64,000 bases of DNA from contig CASEGL010000002.1 of assembly GCA_949287525.1 (NCBI GenBank), forward strand, positions 113,171 to 177,170, read 5' to 3'. The notes beneath the pieces are model-generated. The model was not told the DNA's origin and did no database searches. It saw only the letters and a list, made by a program, of their open reading frames with translations. Source of the DNA: an uncultured Rikenellaceae bacterium. Lineage in GTDB: Bacteria > Bacteroidota > Bacteroidia > Bacteroidales > Rikenellaceae. Below are positions 43,443-52,731 of the stretch, piece by piece; position 1 is the first letter of the stretch; every line of letters begins with the position of its first letter. The translations under genes were made by a program, and so were the position numbers.

Positions 43443-44174
43443 ATGATTACCCGAATGACCCTTTTTGCCGCCGCGCTACTGGTGTCGGCGGCTCTGCAAG
43501 CCCGCACGCCGGAACGGCCTGCCGTAAACGATTCCGCCGCACCGGCTCTCGGCATCGAGCTGCCGGCTACGGCAAAGCATCCGGCGTCGGAGGCGGTGAA
43601 GCTGCTGCCTCCTCCGGTCGATCCGCTGATCCTCGATCCGCTTCCTGTGGAAAAGCGGCCGGCACTCGCCCCGCTCCCGTCCGTAGGAACCGTTGCGCCG
43701 GTTGCGGCCGATGTCCCGGCCCGCCACACGATCAGCTGGTCGCTGGGGCTGTCGACCACCACAATGGAGCTGGGGCCTTTCGTTTCGCTGGGTTATGCCT
43801 ACCGTATGACGGGCGACTTCTGGATCGGCGGCATCGCGCAATATGAACTACTCCGCTATCTGAAGCCCTATCGGTGCGAAATCAAGTTGCTGGAGATGAA
43901 CTACTGGGAACAGCCCCTCTGCCGGTGGCTCGCACTGCGCGTGGGAGCCGGCATCGGCGTGTCGATCTATCAGGAGGGGACGAGCGCCTACAGCAACGTG
44001 CTGGGGCGCATCATGATCCAGTGGGTGGTGCGGCTCGGCAGGGTGACCTCGATGACCTTTTCGCCGTTGCTTGTCGGTCCCTCCTGGCTCGACATCCGAG
44101 CCGGCGCGATGGCCATGGATCCCGTCGAGGTGTGTTGCGACTACCTGCAGCTCGGCTTTTCGTTCCGTTTTTGA
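43443..44174 (+). CDS. Tandem outer-membrane-type protein, copy 3
   Basis: A 243-residue paralogue of copies 1 and 2. The signal peptide is MTLFAAALLVSAALQA; the Pro-rich linker is about 15 residues longer; the barrel-like part has LGYAYRMTGDFWIGG, NYWEQPLCRWLALRVG, VTSMTFSPLLVGPSWLD and ends GFSFRF. The Met at 43443 is preceded by the same 21-base leader as copy 2. Function unknown. The signal peptide is more conserved than the mature part, which suggests divergence at the cell surface. Confidence 0.7.
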   Translation: MITRMTLFAAALLVSAALQARTPERPAVNDSAAPALGIELPATAKHPASEAVKLLPPPVDPLILDPLPVEKRPALAPLPSVGTVAPVAADVPARHTISWSLGLSTTTMELGPFVSLGYAYRMTGDFWIGGIAQYELLRYLKPYRCEIKLLEMNYWEQPLCRWLALRVGAGIGVSIYQEGTSAYSNVLGRIMIQWVVRLGRVTSMTFSPLLVGPSWLDIRAGAMAMDPVEVCCDYLQLGFSFRF

Positions 44175-44282
44175 CCGGCGGACAGACGCTATTTTGAAAG
44201 CGTGCATACGGCATGTCCGAAAAAAAGCGTAACTTTACGAGGTATGGCTAAGAATCGAAATAACGATTAAATCATAAGAACC

Positions 44283-45680
44283 ATGTTCTCGAAAGAAACT
44301 TACATCAAACGCCGCGAACTGTTGCGCGAACGCGTATCCCGCGGCGGCATCATCCTGTTGCCCGGCAACAGCGAGGCTCCCCGCAACTATCCGGACAATG
44401 CCTATCATTACCGTCAGGACAGCAACTTCCTCTATTTCTTCGGCATCAAGCAGCCCGATCTGGTCGGCCTGCTCGACATTGACGCCGGCGAGGACTGGAT
44501 GTTCGGCGACGACCTTTCGATGGACGACATCATCTGGACCGGCCCCCAGCCGACCGTCAGCGAACTCGGCGCAAGCGTCGGCGTGACCCGCACCGGTTCG
44601 CTCGCGCAGCTGCAGGAGGCGCTGACGCTGGCCATCCGCAAGGGACGCCACATCCACTTCCTGCCGCCCTACCGTGCCGACAACAAGCTGAAACTCTGCT
44701 CGTGGCTCGGCCTGTCGCCCGACATGGTCGCCCACCGTATCTCGGTGGAGCTGGCCATTGCCATCGTCTCCCTGCGCGACAAGAAGTCCGACGAGGAGAT
44801 CCGCGAGATCGAGGAGGCCTGCGAGATCGGCTACCGCATGCACACGACGGCCATGCGCATGTGCCGTCCGGGCGTACGCGAGCGTGACATCGCCGGAGCC
44901 ATCGAGGGCGTGACGCTCGAAATGGGCGACGGCGTGTCGTTCCACTCGATCGTGACGCAGCACGGCGAGACGCTGCACAACCACAGCCACGACGGCGTGC
45001 TGGAGAGCGGCCGCATGCTGCTGGTCGATGCCGGTGCCGAGAACCTGATGAACTATTGCAGCGACTTCACGCGTACCTATCCGGTGAACGGCAAGTTCAC
45101 CCCCATGCAGCGCGACATCTACAACATCGTGCTGGCAGCCAATGCCCGCGCCTTTGAACTGGCCCGTCCGGGCATTCTCTACCGCGACGTTCACTTTGCC
45201 GCCGTGCGGGTGATCCTCGAGGGACTCTCGTCGCTCGGACTGGTGAAGGGCAACATCGACGATGCCGTCGAGAAGGGCGCGCATGCGCTGTTCATGCCCC
45301 ACGGACTGGGTCACATGATGGGTCTCGACGTGCATGACATGGAGGACATCGGCGAGAAATACGTGGGCTACGACCTCGAAACGGAGCGCAGCAACCAGCT
45401 CGGCGTCAGCAACCTGCGCATGGCGCGCCGTCTGCAGACGGGCATGGTGATGACCGACGAGCCGGGCATCTACTTCATCCCGGCCTACATTGCCAAGTGG
45501 AAAAACGAGGGACTCAACAAGGAGTTCATCAACTTCGACAAACTCGAACCCTACATGAACTTCGGCGGCGTGCGCATCGAGGATGACCTGCTCATCACCG
45601 AGACGGGCAACCGCATCCTCGGCAAGCGGCGCATTCCGGTGACGGTCGAGGAGATCGAGGCCTTCATGGCCGGCAACTGA
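44283..45680 (+). CDS. pepP: Xaa-Pro aminopeptidase (M24B)
   Basis: A 465-residue metallopeptidase that removes N-terminal residues before proline. The N-terminal domain has DNAYHYRQDSNFLYFFG; the catalytic domain holds the metal ligands in VDAGAE, YCSDFTRTYP, MPHGLGHMMGLDVHD, TDEPGIYF and GGVRIEDDLL. The length matches E. coli PepP. It follows the outer-membrane gene cluster by 108 bases and is closed by a terminator. A near-consensus -7 element (TAACTTTA) lies at 44230-44237. Confidence 0.96.
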   Translation: MFSKETYIKRRELLRERVSRGGIILLPGNSEAPRNYPDNAYHYRQDSNFLYFFGIKQPDLVGLLDIDAGEDWMFGDDLSMDDIIWTGPQPTVSELGASVGVTRTGSLAQLQEALTLAIRKGRHIHFLPPYRADNKLKLCSWLGLSPDMVAHRISVELAIAIVSLRDKKSDEEIREIEEACEIGYRMHTTAMRMCRPGVRERDIAGAIEGVTLEMGDGVSFHSIVTQHGETLHNHSHDGVLESGRMLLVDAGAENLMNYCSDFTRTYPVNGKFTPMQRDIYNIVLAANARAFELARPGILYRDVHFAAVRVILEGLSSLGLVKGNIDDAVEKGAHALFMPHGLGHMMGLDVHDMEDIGEKYVGYDLETERSNQLGVSNLRMARRLQTGMVMTDEPGIYFIPAYIAKWKNEGLNKEFINFDKLEPYMNFGGVRIEDDLLITETGNRILGKRRIPVTVEEIEAFMAGN

Positions 45681-45705
45681 TCCGGTCGGTTGAGCCGATA
45701 ACACG

Positions 45706-45743
45706 CGGGGCGGACTTCGCTGAGAAGTCCGCCCCGATTGTTT
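45706..45743 (+). terminator. Terminator after pepP
   Basis: CGGGGCGGACTT pairs with AAGTCCGCCCCG around a 7-base loop, followed by ATTGTTTT. Confidence 0.9.
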
Positions 45744-45769
45744 TCCGAGCGGCAGGCCGTGCGCAGGCA

Positions 45770-46327
45770 TCACCGGCGTTCGGCGGCTAGCCGCTCCAGC
45801 CACTCCTGGCGGGAGAGGCTGCTGATGTGGATGGTGCGGAAGGCGTCGATCGTGGCGAAGTAGCGGTTGGCCTCCGTGCGGCGGTGGCGGAAGCCGCACT
45901 TCTCCTGTACGCGGCGCGAGGGTTCGTTGCCGTCGAAATGGCCGCACCAAAGGGTCGCCATGCCCAGGTCGGCAAAGGCGTGGCGGATCAGAGCCGCAAT
46001 CGCTTCGGGAGTCAGTCCCTGACCCCAGTAGGGAACGCCGAGCCAGTAGCCCACCTCCGCTTCGCCCTCTTCCAGCGGCATGTTGCTGCCGTCGCCCGTC
46101 TGGAGGCCGACGCAGCCGATCGGGCGGTCGTCGCCCCGCAGGGTCACGGCGTAGGTCTCCGGTGCGGAGAAGATCGTGCGGATGACCCGTTCGCTCTCGG
46201 CTACGGAGGTGTGGGGCGGCCATCCCGCCACGGGGCCTACGCGCGGGTCGCTGGCGCAGGCATATAGCGATTCCGCATCCGTGACGTGCCACGGACGCAG
46301 AATCAGCCGTTCCGTATAGAGCTTCAT
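45770..46327 (-). CDS. GNAT-family N-acetyltransferase (RimJ/RimL-like)
   Basis: A 185-residue acetyl-CoA-dependent transferase. It opens with the RimL pattern TERLILRPWHVTDAESLY and has the acetyl-CoA-binding segment GYWLGVPYWGQGLTPEAIAALI and the late NEPSRRVQEKCGFRHR. The acceptor (protein N-terminus, antibiotic or metabolite) cannot be predicted. It lies 10 bases after the DUF3467 gene on the same strand. Confidence 0.9.
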   Translation of the reverse strand: MKLYTERLILRPWHVTDAESLYACASDPRVGPVAGWPPHTSVAESERVIRTIFSAPETYAVTLRGDDRPIGCVGLQTGDGSNMPLEEGEAEVGYWLGVPYWGQGLTPEAIAALIRHAFADLGMATLWCGHFDGNEPSRRVQEKCGFRHRRTEANRYFATIDAFRTIHISSLSRQEWLERLAAERR

Positions 46328-46337
46328 CGGGGGCGCG

Positions 46338-46649
46338 TTATGCCTCGCCCATGTTGAAGCCGCCCTTGCCGCCGTCGCGGGGCATGCCCTGACGTACGGC
46401 GATCGGGCCGAAGGTGTTCTCGTAGCGGGCGATGTTGTCCTGTAGCGAGAGCAGCAGCCTTTTGGCGTGTTCGGGGGCGAGGATCACGCGGCTGCGCACC
46501 TTGGCCTTGGGCAGGCCGGGCAGCACGGAGGCGAAATCCATGATGAACTCCGTCGCCGAGTGCGAGATGATGGCGAGGTTGGCATAAACGCCGAGGTTGG
46601 TCGGCTCGTCGAGCGAGATGTCGATGTGTTGGGGTTTTTCGTTTGCCAT
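46338..46649 (-). CDS. DUF3467 protein
   Basis: A 103-residue protein of the DUF3467 family, seen in NLGVYANLAIISHSATEFIMDF, given as YANLAIISHSATEFIMDF, and AKVRSRVILAPEHAKRLL. These small proteins are widespread in Bacteroidota; no function is known. The ATG at 46647-46649 is preferred; a complete promoter with 21-base spacing lies upstream (46711-46742), so the longer frame is rejected. First gene of a two-gene unit with the GNAT gene. Confidence 0.88.
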   Translation of the reverse strand: MANEKPQHIDISLDEPTNLGVYANLAIISHSATEFIMDFASVLPGLPKAKVRSRVILAPEHAKRLLLSLQDNIARYENTFGPIAVRQGMPRDGGKGGFNMGEA

Positions 46650-46710
46650 AGCGGTCGTAAGTCTTGGCGTGCAGTGTGCCTGCGGGCGCTCTGCACGGAT
46701 GGTTATGTTA

Positions 46711-46742
46711 CAAAGATAAGCGTTCGGAGCGAATGGCGGCAA
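46711..46742 (-). promoter_or_regulatory. Promoter of the DUF3467-GNAT unit
   Basis: The coding strand reads TTG (46740-46742), 21 bases, TATCTTTG (46711-46718). Confidence 0.6.
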
Positions 46743-46787
46743 CGCCTGCGTGCCGGAGGCGGGGAGCGGCGGCAGGGGGATGCGTCG

Positions 46788-47240
46788 CTACTCGCGGTTG
46801 CGGGAGTCGATCCAGATGGTCACCGGACCGTCGTTCACCAGCTCCACCTGCATGTCGGCGCCGAAGCGTCCCGTTGGTACGGGGCGTCCGAGAGCCTCCG
46901 CGAGCGAGGCGACGAACCGTTCGTAGAGGGGGACGGCAATCGCTTCGCCCGCCGCATGGATGTAGGAGGGGCGGTTGCCCTTGCGGGTGGCGGCCATCAG
47001 CGTGAACTGGCTGACGACCAGCACCTCGCCGCCCATTTCGCGCACGTCGCGGTTCATGACGCCCGCCTCGTCATTGAAAATGCGCAGCTGGACGATCTTT
47101 TTGGTCAGCCAGGCGATGTCCTCGTCGCCGTCGTCGTGGGTGATGCCTACCAGTACGAGCAGACCCGCCCCGATGGCGGAAAGCTGTTCGCCTGCCACCG
47201 AAACCGAGGCGCGGGCGACGCGTTGGATCAATACTCTCAT
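46788..47240 (-). CDS. dtd: D-aminoacyl-tRNA deacylase
   Basis: A 150-residue enzyme that hydrolyses D-amino acids wrongly loaded onto tRNA. It opens [15 protein letters not shown] and has the catalytic segment [19 protein letters not shown] (with the SQxT motif) and, near the end, [19 protein letters not shown], which holds the second signature. The start is the ATG at 47238-47240; the longer frame has a Pro-rich stretch without homology. It lies 34 bases after polA on the same strand. Confidence 0.96.
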   Translation of the reverse strand: MRVLIQRVARASVSVAGEQLSAIGAGLLVLVGITHDDGDEDIAWLTKKIVQLRIFNDEAGVMNRDVREMGGEVLVVSQFTLMAATRKGNRPSYIHAAGEAIAVPLYERFVASLAEALGRPVPTGRFGADMQVELVNDGPVTIWIDSRNRE

Positions 47241-47274
47241 GTCGTTTGGAGGGTTGATGGGGTTGTGTAGGGGG

Positions 47275-50127
47275 TTAGTGGGCTTCGAGCCAGTTGGCGC
47301 CGATGCCGCACTCGGCAATCAGCTCGACGCGCAGTTCGGCGGCATGCTCCATCTCTGTGCGCACGATCTCCGTGACCCGTTCGCGTTCGCTGCGGAGCAG
47401 GTCGATGACCAGTTCGTCGTGAACCTGAAGGATTACCTTCGAGCGGATGCCCTCCTCGCCGAAGCGGGCATGGATGCGTGCCATGGCGATCTTGATGATG
47501 TCGGCTGCGCTGCCCTGGATGGGGGCGTTGATGGCGTTTCGCTCGGCCAGCGACCGCACCACCGAGTTGGCCGAACGGATGTCGGGCAGGTAGCGGCGGC
47601 GGCCGAAGATGGTCTCCACATACCCCTTGTCGCGGGCGTCGGCCACCACGCGCTCCATGTAGGCCTTCACCTGCGGGTAGGCGCGGAAGTAGCCCTCGAT
47701 GATCGCCTTGGCCTCCTCCAGCGTGATGTTGCCCATCCGCTGCTTCAGCCCGAAGGGCGATATGCCGTAGATGATGCCGAAGTTGGCCGTCTTGGCCTTG
47801 CGGCGCTGTTCGGCGGTCACTTCGTCGAGCGTGATGCCGAAGAGTCTGGCTGCCGTGGCGCTGTGGATGTCCTCCCCGTGGCGGAAGGCCTCGATCAGCG
47901 CCTCGTCACCGCTCAGGTGGGCCATCAGGCGCAGCTCCACCTGCGAGTAGTCGGCCGAGAAGATCAGGTGGTCGTCGTCCGAGGGTATGAATGCCCGCCG
48001 GATCTGCCGCCCCTGCTCGGTGCGGATCGGGATGTTCTGCAGGTTGGGGTTGGTGGACGACAGGCGTCCCGTGGCCGTGACGGCCTGGTTGAAGGAGGTG
48101 TGGATGCGGCCCGTGACGGGATTGACCAGCTGCGGCAGCGCCTCGATGTAGGTCGAGAGCAGCTTCTTCAGACCGCGGTATTCGAGGATCTTGTCGATCA
48201 CCGGATGGCGGTCGGCCAGCGAAGCCAGGTACTCCTCGTCGGTGCTGTACTGTTTGGTCTTCGTGCGTTTGGGTTTGTCCGTGATACGGAGCTGCTCGAA
48301 CAGCACCACGCCCAGCTGGCGCGACGAGTTGATGTTCAGGTCGGGAACGCCGGCCATCGTGCGGATCTCCTCCTCGATGGCAGCCATCTGGCCGGTCAGT
48401 TCGCGCCCGTAGGCGGCCAGCTGTGCCGTGTCGATCTTCACACCGGTCAGCTCGATGTCGGCCAGCACGTCGATCAGCGGCTCCTCGATCCGGCGGTAGA
48501 GCTCGGTGAAGCCCTGCTGCTCGATCTGCGGCCAGAGTACGTTGCGCAGGCGCAGCGTCACGTCGGCATCCTCGGCGCCGTATTCGGCAATGGCGGCCAG
48601 CGGCATCTTGTCCATCGTGAGCTGGCGGCTGCCCCGTCCGATGAGCGTCTCGATCTCGATGGGCGAATAGTCGAGGTAGTAGCGCGCCAGGTGGTTCATG
48701 CCGTGGCGCGATTCGGGGTCGAGCAGGTAGTGGAGGATCATCGTGTCGTATTTGAATCCCGCCACCCGGATGCCGGCGACGGCCAGCGCCATGATGTCGA
48801 ACTTGATGTTCTGCCCGATCTTGGCGATCCGGGCATCCTCCAGTGCGGGACGCAGCGCCTCCAGCACCCCGTCGGGATCGCCCTCGGCCACGGGAACGTA
48901 GCAGGCTTCGCCTTCGGTCAGGGCAAACGAGATGCCTACGATGCGGCTGGTGTGGCAGTCGATGCCCGACGTCTCGGTGTCGAAGCAGAACTCTTCGGCG
49001 CGGGCGAGCCGGTCGGCCAGTTCGCGCAGCGCCTCGGGCGTATCGACCGTGTGGTAGGTATGGGGGGTGTCGGCGACGGTGTGGTAGCCGCCGGCTTCGC
49101 TGTCGAAGAGCAGGGCGTCCTGCGGAGTCGGTTCCGTGCCGGCCACGGGAGCGCCGAAGAGGTCGCGCTGGACGGGCTGCGGTGCCGCTGTTTTCGCACG
49201 GGAGGCCGTTGCCGGTTGTGTTTCCGCCGTCTCGGCCGCCTTGCGGAACGGCGAGGGGCGCGTGCCGTCCATCTCGCGCAGAAACATGCCGAAGTCGAGT
49301 TCCGTATAGACGGCGCGCAGGGCATCGCAGTCGGGTTCCTCGACGGCGAGCGCCTCCGGATCGAACTTCACCGGAGCATCCGTCTCGATGGTGGCCAGCC
49401 GCTTGGAGAGCAGCAGCTGCTCGCGTCCGGCGGCGATGTTCTCCTTCTGTTTGCCTTTCAGCCGGTCGAGGTTGGCAAGGATGGCTTCCACCGTGCCGAA
49501 CTCATTGACCAGCTTCACGGCGCTCTTCTCGCCGATGCCCGGAACGCCCGGTATGTTGTCGGCCGCATCGCCCCACAGCGCCAGGATGTCGATCACCAGT
49601 TTCGGGTCGTCGATGCCGTACTGTTCGCGCAGCCGGTCGCAGCCCACGATCTCGATTCCTTCGCCGTTCTTGCGCTGCTTGTAGATATAGACGTTCGGCT
49701 GGATCAGCTGCCCGAAATCCTTGTCGGGCGTCACCATGTAGACTTCATAGCCTGCGTGGGCCGCCTTGACCGAGAGCGTGCCGATCACGTCGTCGGCCTC
49801 GTAGCCGGCCACTTCGAGGCACGGGATGCGCATCGCTTCGAGAATGCGCTTGATGTAGGGAACGGCCGCGACGATGTCCTCGGGCGTCTCGCTCCGGTTG
49901 GCCTTGTAGGCGGGGAACAGTTCGTTGCGGAAGGTGCCTCCCTTCGGGTCGAACGCCACGCCGAGGTAGCGGGGCTGCTCGCGCTGCATGATGTCGCGCA
50001 GGAATTTCGTGAAGCCGAAGACGGCCGACGTGTTCAGCCCCTGGCGGTTGCGCATCGGGCGGCCGATGAAGGCATAGTAGGCGCGGTAGATCAGCGCATA
50101 GGCGTCCAGCAGATAGATTTTCTCCAT
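47275..50127 (-). CDS. polA: DNA polymerase I
   Basis: A 950-residue enzyme with all three parts. The 5'-3' exonuclease (residues ~1-290) opens [18 protein letters not shown] and has [10 protein letters not shown]. The 3'-5' exonuclease (~340-540) has FDTETSGID, so proofreading acids are present. The polymerase part has [19 protein letters not shown] (motif A), [20 protein letters not shown] (motif B, part: [10 protein letters not shown]) and [12 protein letters not shown] (motif C). It fills gaps in repair and Okazaki processing. Start chosen at ATG 50125-50127. The linker at ~300-360 is Ala/Pro/Thr-rich. It lies between queD and dtd. Confidence 0.97.
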   Translation of the reverse strand: MEKIYLLDAYALIYRAYYAFIGRPMRNRQGLNTSAVFGFTKFLRDIMQREQPRYLGVAFDPKGGTFRNELFPAYKANRSETPEDIVAAVPYIKRILEAMRIPCLEVAGYEADDVIGTLSVKAAHAGYEVYMVTPDKDFGQLIQPNVYIYKQRKNGEGIEIVGCDRLREQYGIDDPKLVIDILALWGDAADNIPGVPGIGEKSAVKLVNEFGTVEAILANLDRLKGKQKENIAAGREQLLLSKRLATIETDAPVKFDPEALAVEEPDCDALRAVYTELDFGMFLREMDGTRPSPFRKAAETAETQPATASRAKTAAPQPVQRDLFGAPVAGTEPTPQDALLFDSEAGGYHTVADTPHTYHTVDTPEALRELADRLARAEEFCFDTETSGIDCHTSRIVGISFALTEGEACYVPVAEGDPDGVLEALRPALEDARIAKIGQNIKFDIMALAVAGIRVAGFKYDTMILHYLLDPESRHGMNHLARYYLDYSPIEIETLIGRGSRQLTMDKMPLAAIAEYGAEDADVTLRLRNVLWPQIEQQGFTELYRRIEEPLIDVLADIELTGVKIDTAQLAAYGRELTGQMAAIEEEIRTMAGVPDLNINSSRQLGVVLFEQLRITDKPKRTKTKQYSTDEEYLASLADRHPVIDKILEYRGLKKLLSTYIEALPQLVNPVTGRIHTSFNQAVTATGRLSSTNPNLQNIPIRTEQGRQIRRAFIPSDDDHLIFSADYSQVELRLMAHLSGDEALIEAFRHGEDIHSATAARLFGITLDEVTAEQRRKAKTANFGIIYGISPFGLKQRMGNITLEEAKAIIEGYFRAYPQVKAYMERVVADARDKGYVETIFGRRRYLPDIRSANSVVRSLAERNAINAPIQGSAADIIKIAMARIHARFGEEGIRSKVILQVHDELVIDLLRSERERVTEIVRTEMEHAAELRVELIAECGIGANWLEAH

Positions 50128-50176
50128 GGCGGAATGAAGTGGAAAAACGGAACCTGCCGCGGTTCCGGCGATACGG

Positions 50177-50629
50177 TTATCGGTTGTCCGAGGCGAACCA
50201 CTCGGCATAGGAGGTGGCCGTCTCGTGCAGGCGCAGCGAGAAGAGCGAGACCCCTGCCGGCAGTTCGGGGGCGATCAGCGCCGCAAAACGGGCGACCAGA
50301 TTCTCGCACGTGGGCTGAAAATCGACCGTCTGCATCTTCTCGAAACGTTTGCCCAGCAGGGCGGTCAGCTGGTCGTTGCTCTCCGTGCGGCGCACCACCA
50401 GACTGTGGTCGTACACATCGACGATCTGCCGGCCGACGATCCGTTTCAGGATGCCGAAGTCGATCACCATGCCGTATTTCGGGTCGGCCGGATCGGTACA
50501 GGGGGTGCCGGCCACGGTGACGAACAGCCGGTAGGAGTGGCCGTGGATCTCGCGGCACGGGCCGTCGTAGCCTTCCAGCACGTGCGCCATCTCGAACGAG
50601 AACTCTTTGGTGACTCTGATGTAACTCAT
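50177..50629 (-). CDS. queD: 6-carboxytetrahydropterin synthase QueD
   Basis: A 150-residue enzyme of the 6-pyruvoyl tetrahydropterin synthase family, which makes the precursor of queuosine and related deazapurines. Zinc-binding histidines are in FEMAHVLEGYD and EIHGHSYRL; the catalytic Cys is in GPCREIHGH. YDHSLVV and PTCENLVARFA are also typical. No other queuosine genes are in the window. It is located between the Lrp-type regulator and polA, with gaps of 9 and 49 bases, probably one transcript. Confidence 0.94.
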   Translation of the reverse strand: MSYIRVTKEFSFEMAHVLEGYDGPCREIHGHSYRLFVTVAGTPCTDPADPKYGMVIDFGILKRIVGRQIVDVYDHSLVVRRTESNDQLTALLGKRFEKMQTVDFQPTCENLVARFAALIAPELPAGVSLFSLRLHETATSYAEWFASDNR

Positions 50630-50638
50630 GGAACGGTT

Positions 50639-51115
50639 TTACTCTTCTTCAAGATATTTGACGTCGATCGGGCGGCTGAACGACTGGAGAAGCGAGAGGA
50701 ACGTCTCGGTTTTCAGTACGCCGTCGATGGTGAGGATTTTCTCGAACAGCACCCGCATGAGGTGTTCGTTGTCCAGGCAATAAACCTTGATCATCATGTT
50801 GTATTCACCCGTGATGAAGTGGCACTCCACGATTTCGGGCGTGTTTTTGAATATCTCTACGGTCCGATCGTATTTCGACGGATCGGAAACCCGTATGCCG
50901 ATCAGTGCGCAGACATCGAATCCCAGTTTCTTGGGGTCGATCTCCAACCGCGAGCCGAGGATGACGCCCATGGCGTCGAGCTTGCGGACACGTTGGTGGA
51001 TGGCTGCGCCCGAAATGCCGCATTCGCGGGCGATTTCGAGAAACGGCATGCGCGCATTCTTGATGAGATGCTGAAGGATCTTGCGGTCGATCGCATCGAG
51101 GACTGCTTTTCCCAT
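50639..51115 (-). CDS. Lrp/AsnC-family transcriptional regulator
   Basis: A 158-residue regulator. The N-terminal helix-turn-helix is LDAIDRKILQHLIKNARMPF to ISGAAIHQRVRKLDAMGVI (parts shown: ISGAAIHQRVRKLDAMGVI); the C-terminal RAM domain begins at CALIGIRVS and has HFITGEYNMMIKVYCLDNEHL. These proteins form octamers and sense amino acids. It lies near kbl (glycine/threonine metabolism), so regulation of amino-acid use is possible but not shown. Start at ATG 51113-51115. Confidence 0.93.
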   Translation of the reverse strand: MGKAVLDAIDRKILQHLIKNARMPFLEIARECGISGAAIHQRVRKLDAMGVILGSRLEIDPKKLGFDVCALIGIRVSDPSKYDRTVEIFKNTPEIVECHFITGEYNMMIKVYCLDNEHLMRVLFEKILTIDGVLKTETFLSLLQSFSRPIDVKYLEEE

Positions 51116-51194
51116 AGCTGTCTTTGTTTGAGTGCGCGGCGGCGGAGGCAACGACCTTCGGCAGGTCGCCCAGCCGCGCGAGGGTTGTGGGTTT

Positions 51195-51230
51195 TAAAAA
51201 TCATTCCCGCCTATGCGGGCGGGAATGATT
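51195..51230 (-). terminator. Terminator after kbl
   Basis: AATCATTCCCGCC (51199-51211) pairs with its complement (51218-51230), loop of 6 bases. On the minus strand a T-rich tract (TTTTTAAAA) follows. Confidence 0.88.
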
Positions 51231-51258
51231 CGTGGTTGCATGGTCGCCCGGACGGGGA

Positions 51259-52449
51259 CTATTTCAGTACGCCGAGTTCCTTGCCGACCTTGATGAATGC
51301 CGTTACGCACTTGTCGAGGTTCTCGCGGCTGTGGCCGGCCGAAACCTGTACGCGGATACGGGCCTGACCCTTCGGAACTACCGGATAGTAGAAGCCCGTT
51401 ACATAGATGCCTTCGTCGATCAGCTTCTTGGCGAATACCTGCGACAGCGGAGCGTCGTAGAGCATCACGGCGCAGATGGCCGAACGGGTCGGTTTGATGT
51501 CGAAACCGGCGGCGATCATCTTCTCGCGGAAGTACTCCACGTTCTCGACGAGTTTGTCATGCAGCGCGTCCGACTCCTTGAGCATCTTGAAGACCTCGAG
51601 GCTGGCGCCGACAACGGCAGGCGGAATCGAGTTCGAGAAGAGGTAGGGACGCGAACGCTGACGCAGCAGGTCGATGATCTCCTTGCGGCCCGTGGTGAAA
51701 CCGCCGATCGCACCGCCGAAGGCTTTGCCCAGCGTGCCGGTGATGATGTCCACCTGGCCGCGTACATTGTAGAGTTCGGTTACGCCGCGACCCGTTTTGC
51801 CTACGACACCGGCCGAGTGGCACTCGTCCACCATAACCATGGCATCGTATTTGTTGGCCAGCTCGATGATCTTGTCCATCGGAGCTACGTTGCCGTCCAT
51901 CGAGAAGACGCCGTCCGTCACGATGATGCGGAAGCGCTGAGCCTGAGCCAGCTTCAGCTGTTTCTCCAGATCCTCCATGTCGGCGTTGGCGTAACGGTAG
52001 CGGACTGCCTTGCACAGACGCACGCCGTCGATGATCGAAGCGTGGTTCAGCGAGTCGGAGATGATGGCGTCCTGATCGGAGAGCAGCGGCTCGAATACAC
52101 CGCCGTTCGCATCGAAGCAGGCAGCATAGAGGATCGTGTCTTCCGTGCCGAAGTAGTCGGCGATGGCACGCTCCAGCTCCTTGTGGATGTCCTGCGTACC
52201 GCAGATGAAACGTACGGACGACATGCCGTAACCGCGCGCATCCATGGCTTTCTTGGCGGCTTCGATGAGTCGCGGATTGTCGGACAGGCCGAGGTAGTTG
52301 TTGGCGCAGAAGTTCAGCACCTGTTTCTCCCCGCCGACCTGGATCTCCGCCCGCTGGGGCGAGGTGATGATCCGCTCCTCTTTGTAGAGGCCGGCCTCTT
52401 TGGTACCTGCAAGCTCCTGCTGCAGGAATTCTTTGATTTTTCCGTACAT
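51259..52449 (-). CDS. kbl: 2-amino-3-ketobutyrate CoA ligase (glycine C-acetyltransferase)
   Basis: A 396-residue PLP enzyme of the alpha-oxoamine synthase family. It joins glycine and acetyl-CoA or, in reverse, completes threonine breakdown. The PLP lysine lies in TGTLGKAFGGAIGG; other family segments are NFCANNYLGLSDNP, SVRFICGTQ, DSLNHASIIDGVRL and VMVDECHSAGVVGKTGRG. The closeness to KBL rather than BioF or serine palmitoyltransferase is judged from DECHSAG and VRFICGTQ; threonine dehydrogenase is not in the window. It has its own promoter and terminator. Confidence 0.93.
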   Translation of the reverse strand: MYGKIKEFLQQELAGTKEAGLYKEERIITSPQRAEIQVGGEKQVLNFCANNYLGLSDNPRLIEAAKKAMDARGYGMSSVRFICGTQDIHKELERAIADYFGTEDTILYAACFDANGGVFEPLLSDQDAIISDSLNHASIIDGVRLCKAVRYRYANADMEDLEKQLKLAQAQRFRIIVTDGVFSMDGNVAPMDKIIELANKYDAMVMVDECHSAGVVGKTGRGVTELYNVRGQVDIITGTLGKAFGGAIGGFTTGRKEIIDLLRQRSRPYLFSNSIPPAVVGASLEVFKMLKESDALHDKLVENVEYFREKMIAAGFDIKPTRSAICAVMLYDAPLSQVFAKKLIDEGIYVTGFYYPVVPKGQARIRVQVSAGHSRENLDKCVTAFIKVGKELGVLK

Positions 52450-52502
52450 GACTATTTTGTTTGTTTGGAACTTTTCGCGATGTTTCGCTTACAGAGTATT
52501 AG

Positions 52503-52533
52503 CAAAAGTAGCGTATCCGTGCCAAATTTCCAA
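52503..52533 (-). promoter_or_regulatory. Promoter of kbl
   Basis: The coding strand reads TTG (52531-52533), 20 bases, TACTTTTG (52503-52510). Leader of about 50 bases. Confidence 0.75.
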
Positions 52534-52633
52534 TAAACCTTCCCAGAAAGTATGCGTTTTTTTGGCCTGCGGAGCATTCCGGATACGCCGGCCGGTCGGG
52601 GAGCATTTTTTCGCGAACAATCCCGGCGATTCG

Positions 52634-52665
52634 TTGGGGAAATGGCGGAGTGTTTCCTATCTTTG
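52634..52665 (+). promoter_or_regulatory. Promoter of pgk
   Basis: TTG (52634-52636), 21 bases, TATCTTTG (52658-52665). Sixty-six bases before the ATG. Confidence 0.7.
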
Positions 52666-52672
52666 TTATGAC

Positions 52673-52696
52673 GGAGCCGCCCCGCGCGGCGGCTCC
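52673..52696 (+). promoter_or_regulatory. 5'-UTR hairpin of pgk
   Basis: GGAGCCGCC pairs with GGCGGCTCC around CCGCGC, immediately downstream of the predicted transcription start; flanking TTATG and CATAA can lengthen the stem. It has no U-tract, so it probably stabilises the mRNA or affects initiation rather than terminating. Confidence 0.6.
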
Positions 52697-52731
52697 ATAA
52701 CAGCAAGAACCACCAAAACTTCAAAATAGTT

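Noticed and set aside
46975..50520. A 1181-codon open frame on the plus strand
   Set aside because: Antisense to polA and its neighbours; composition (Asp/Val/Gly/His-rich) is that of a mirror frame.
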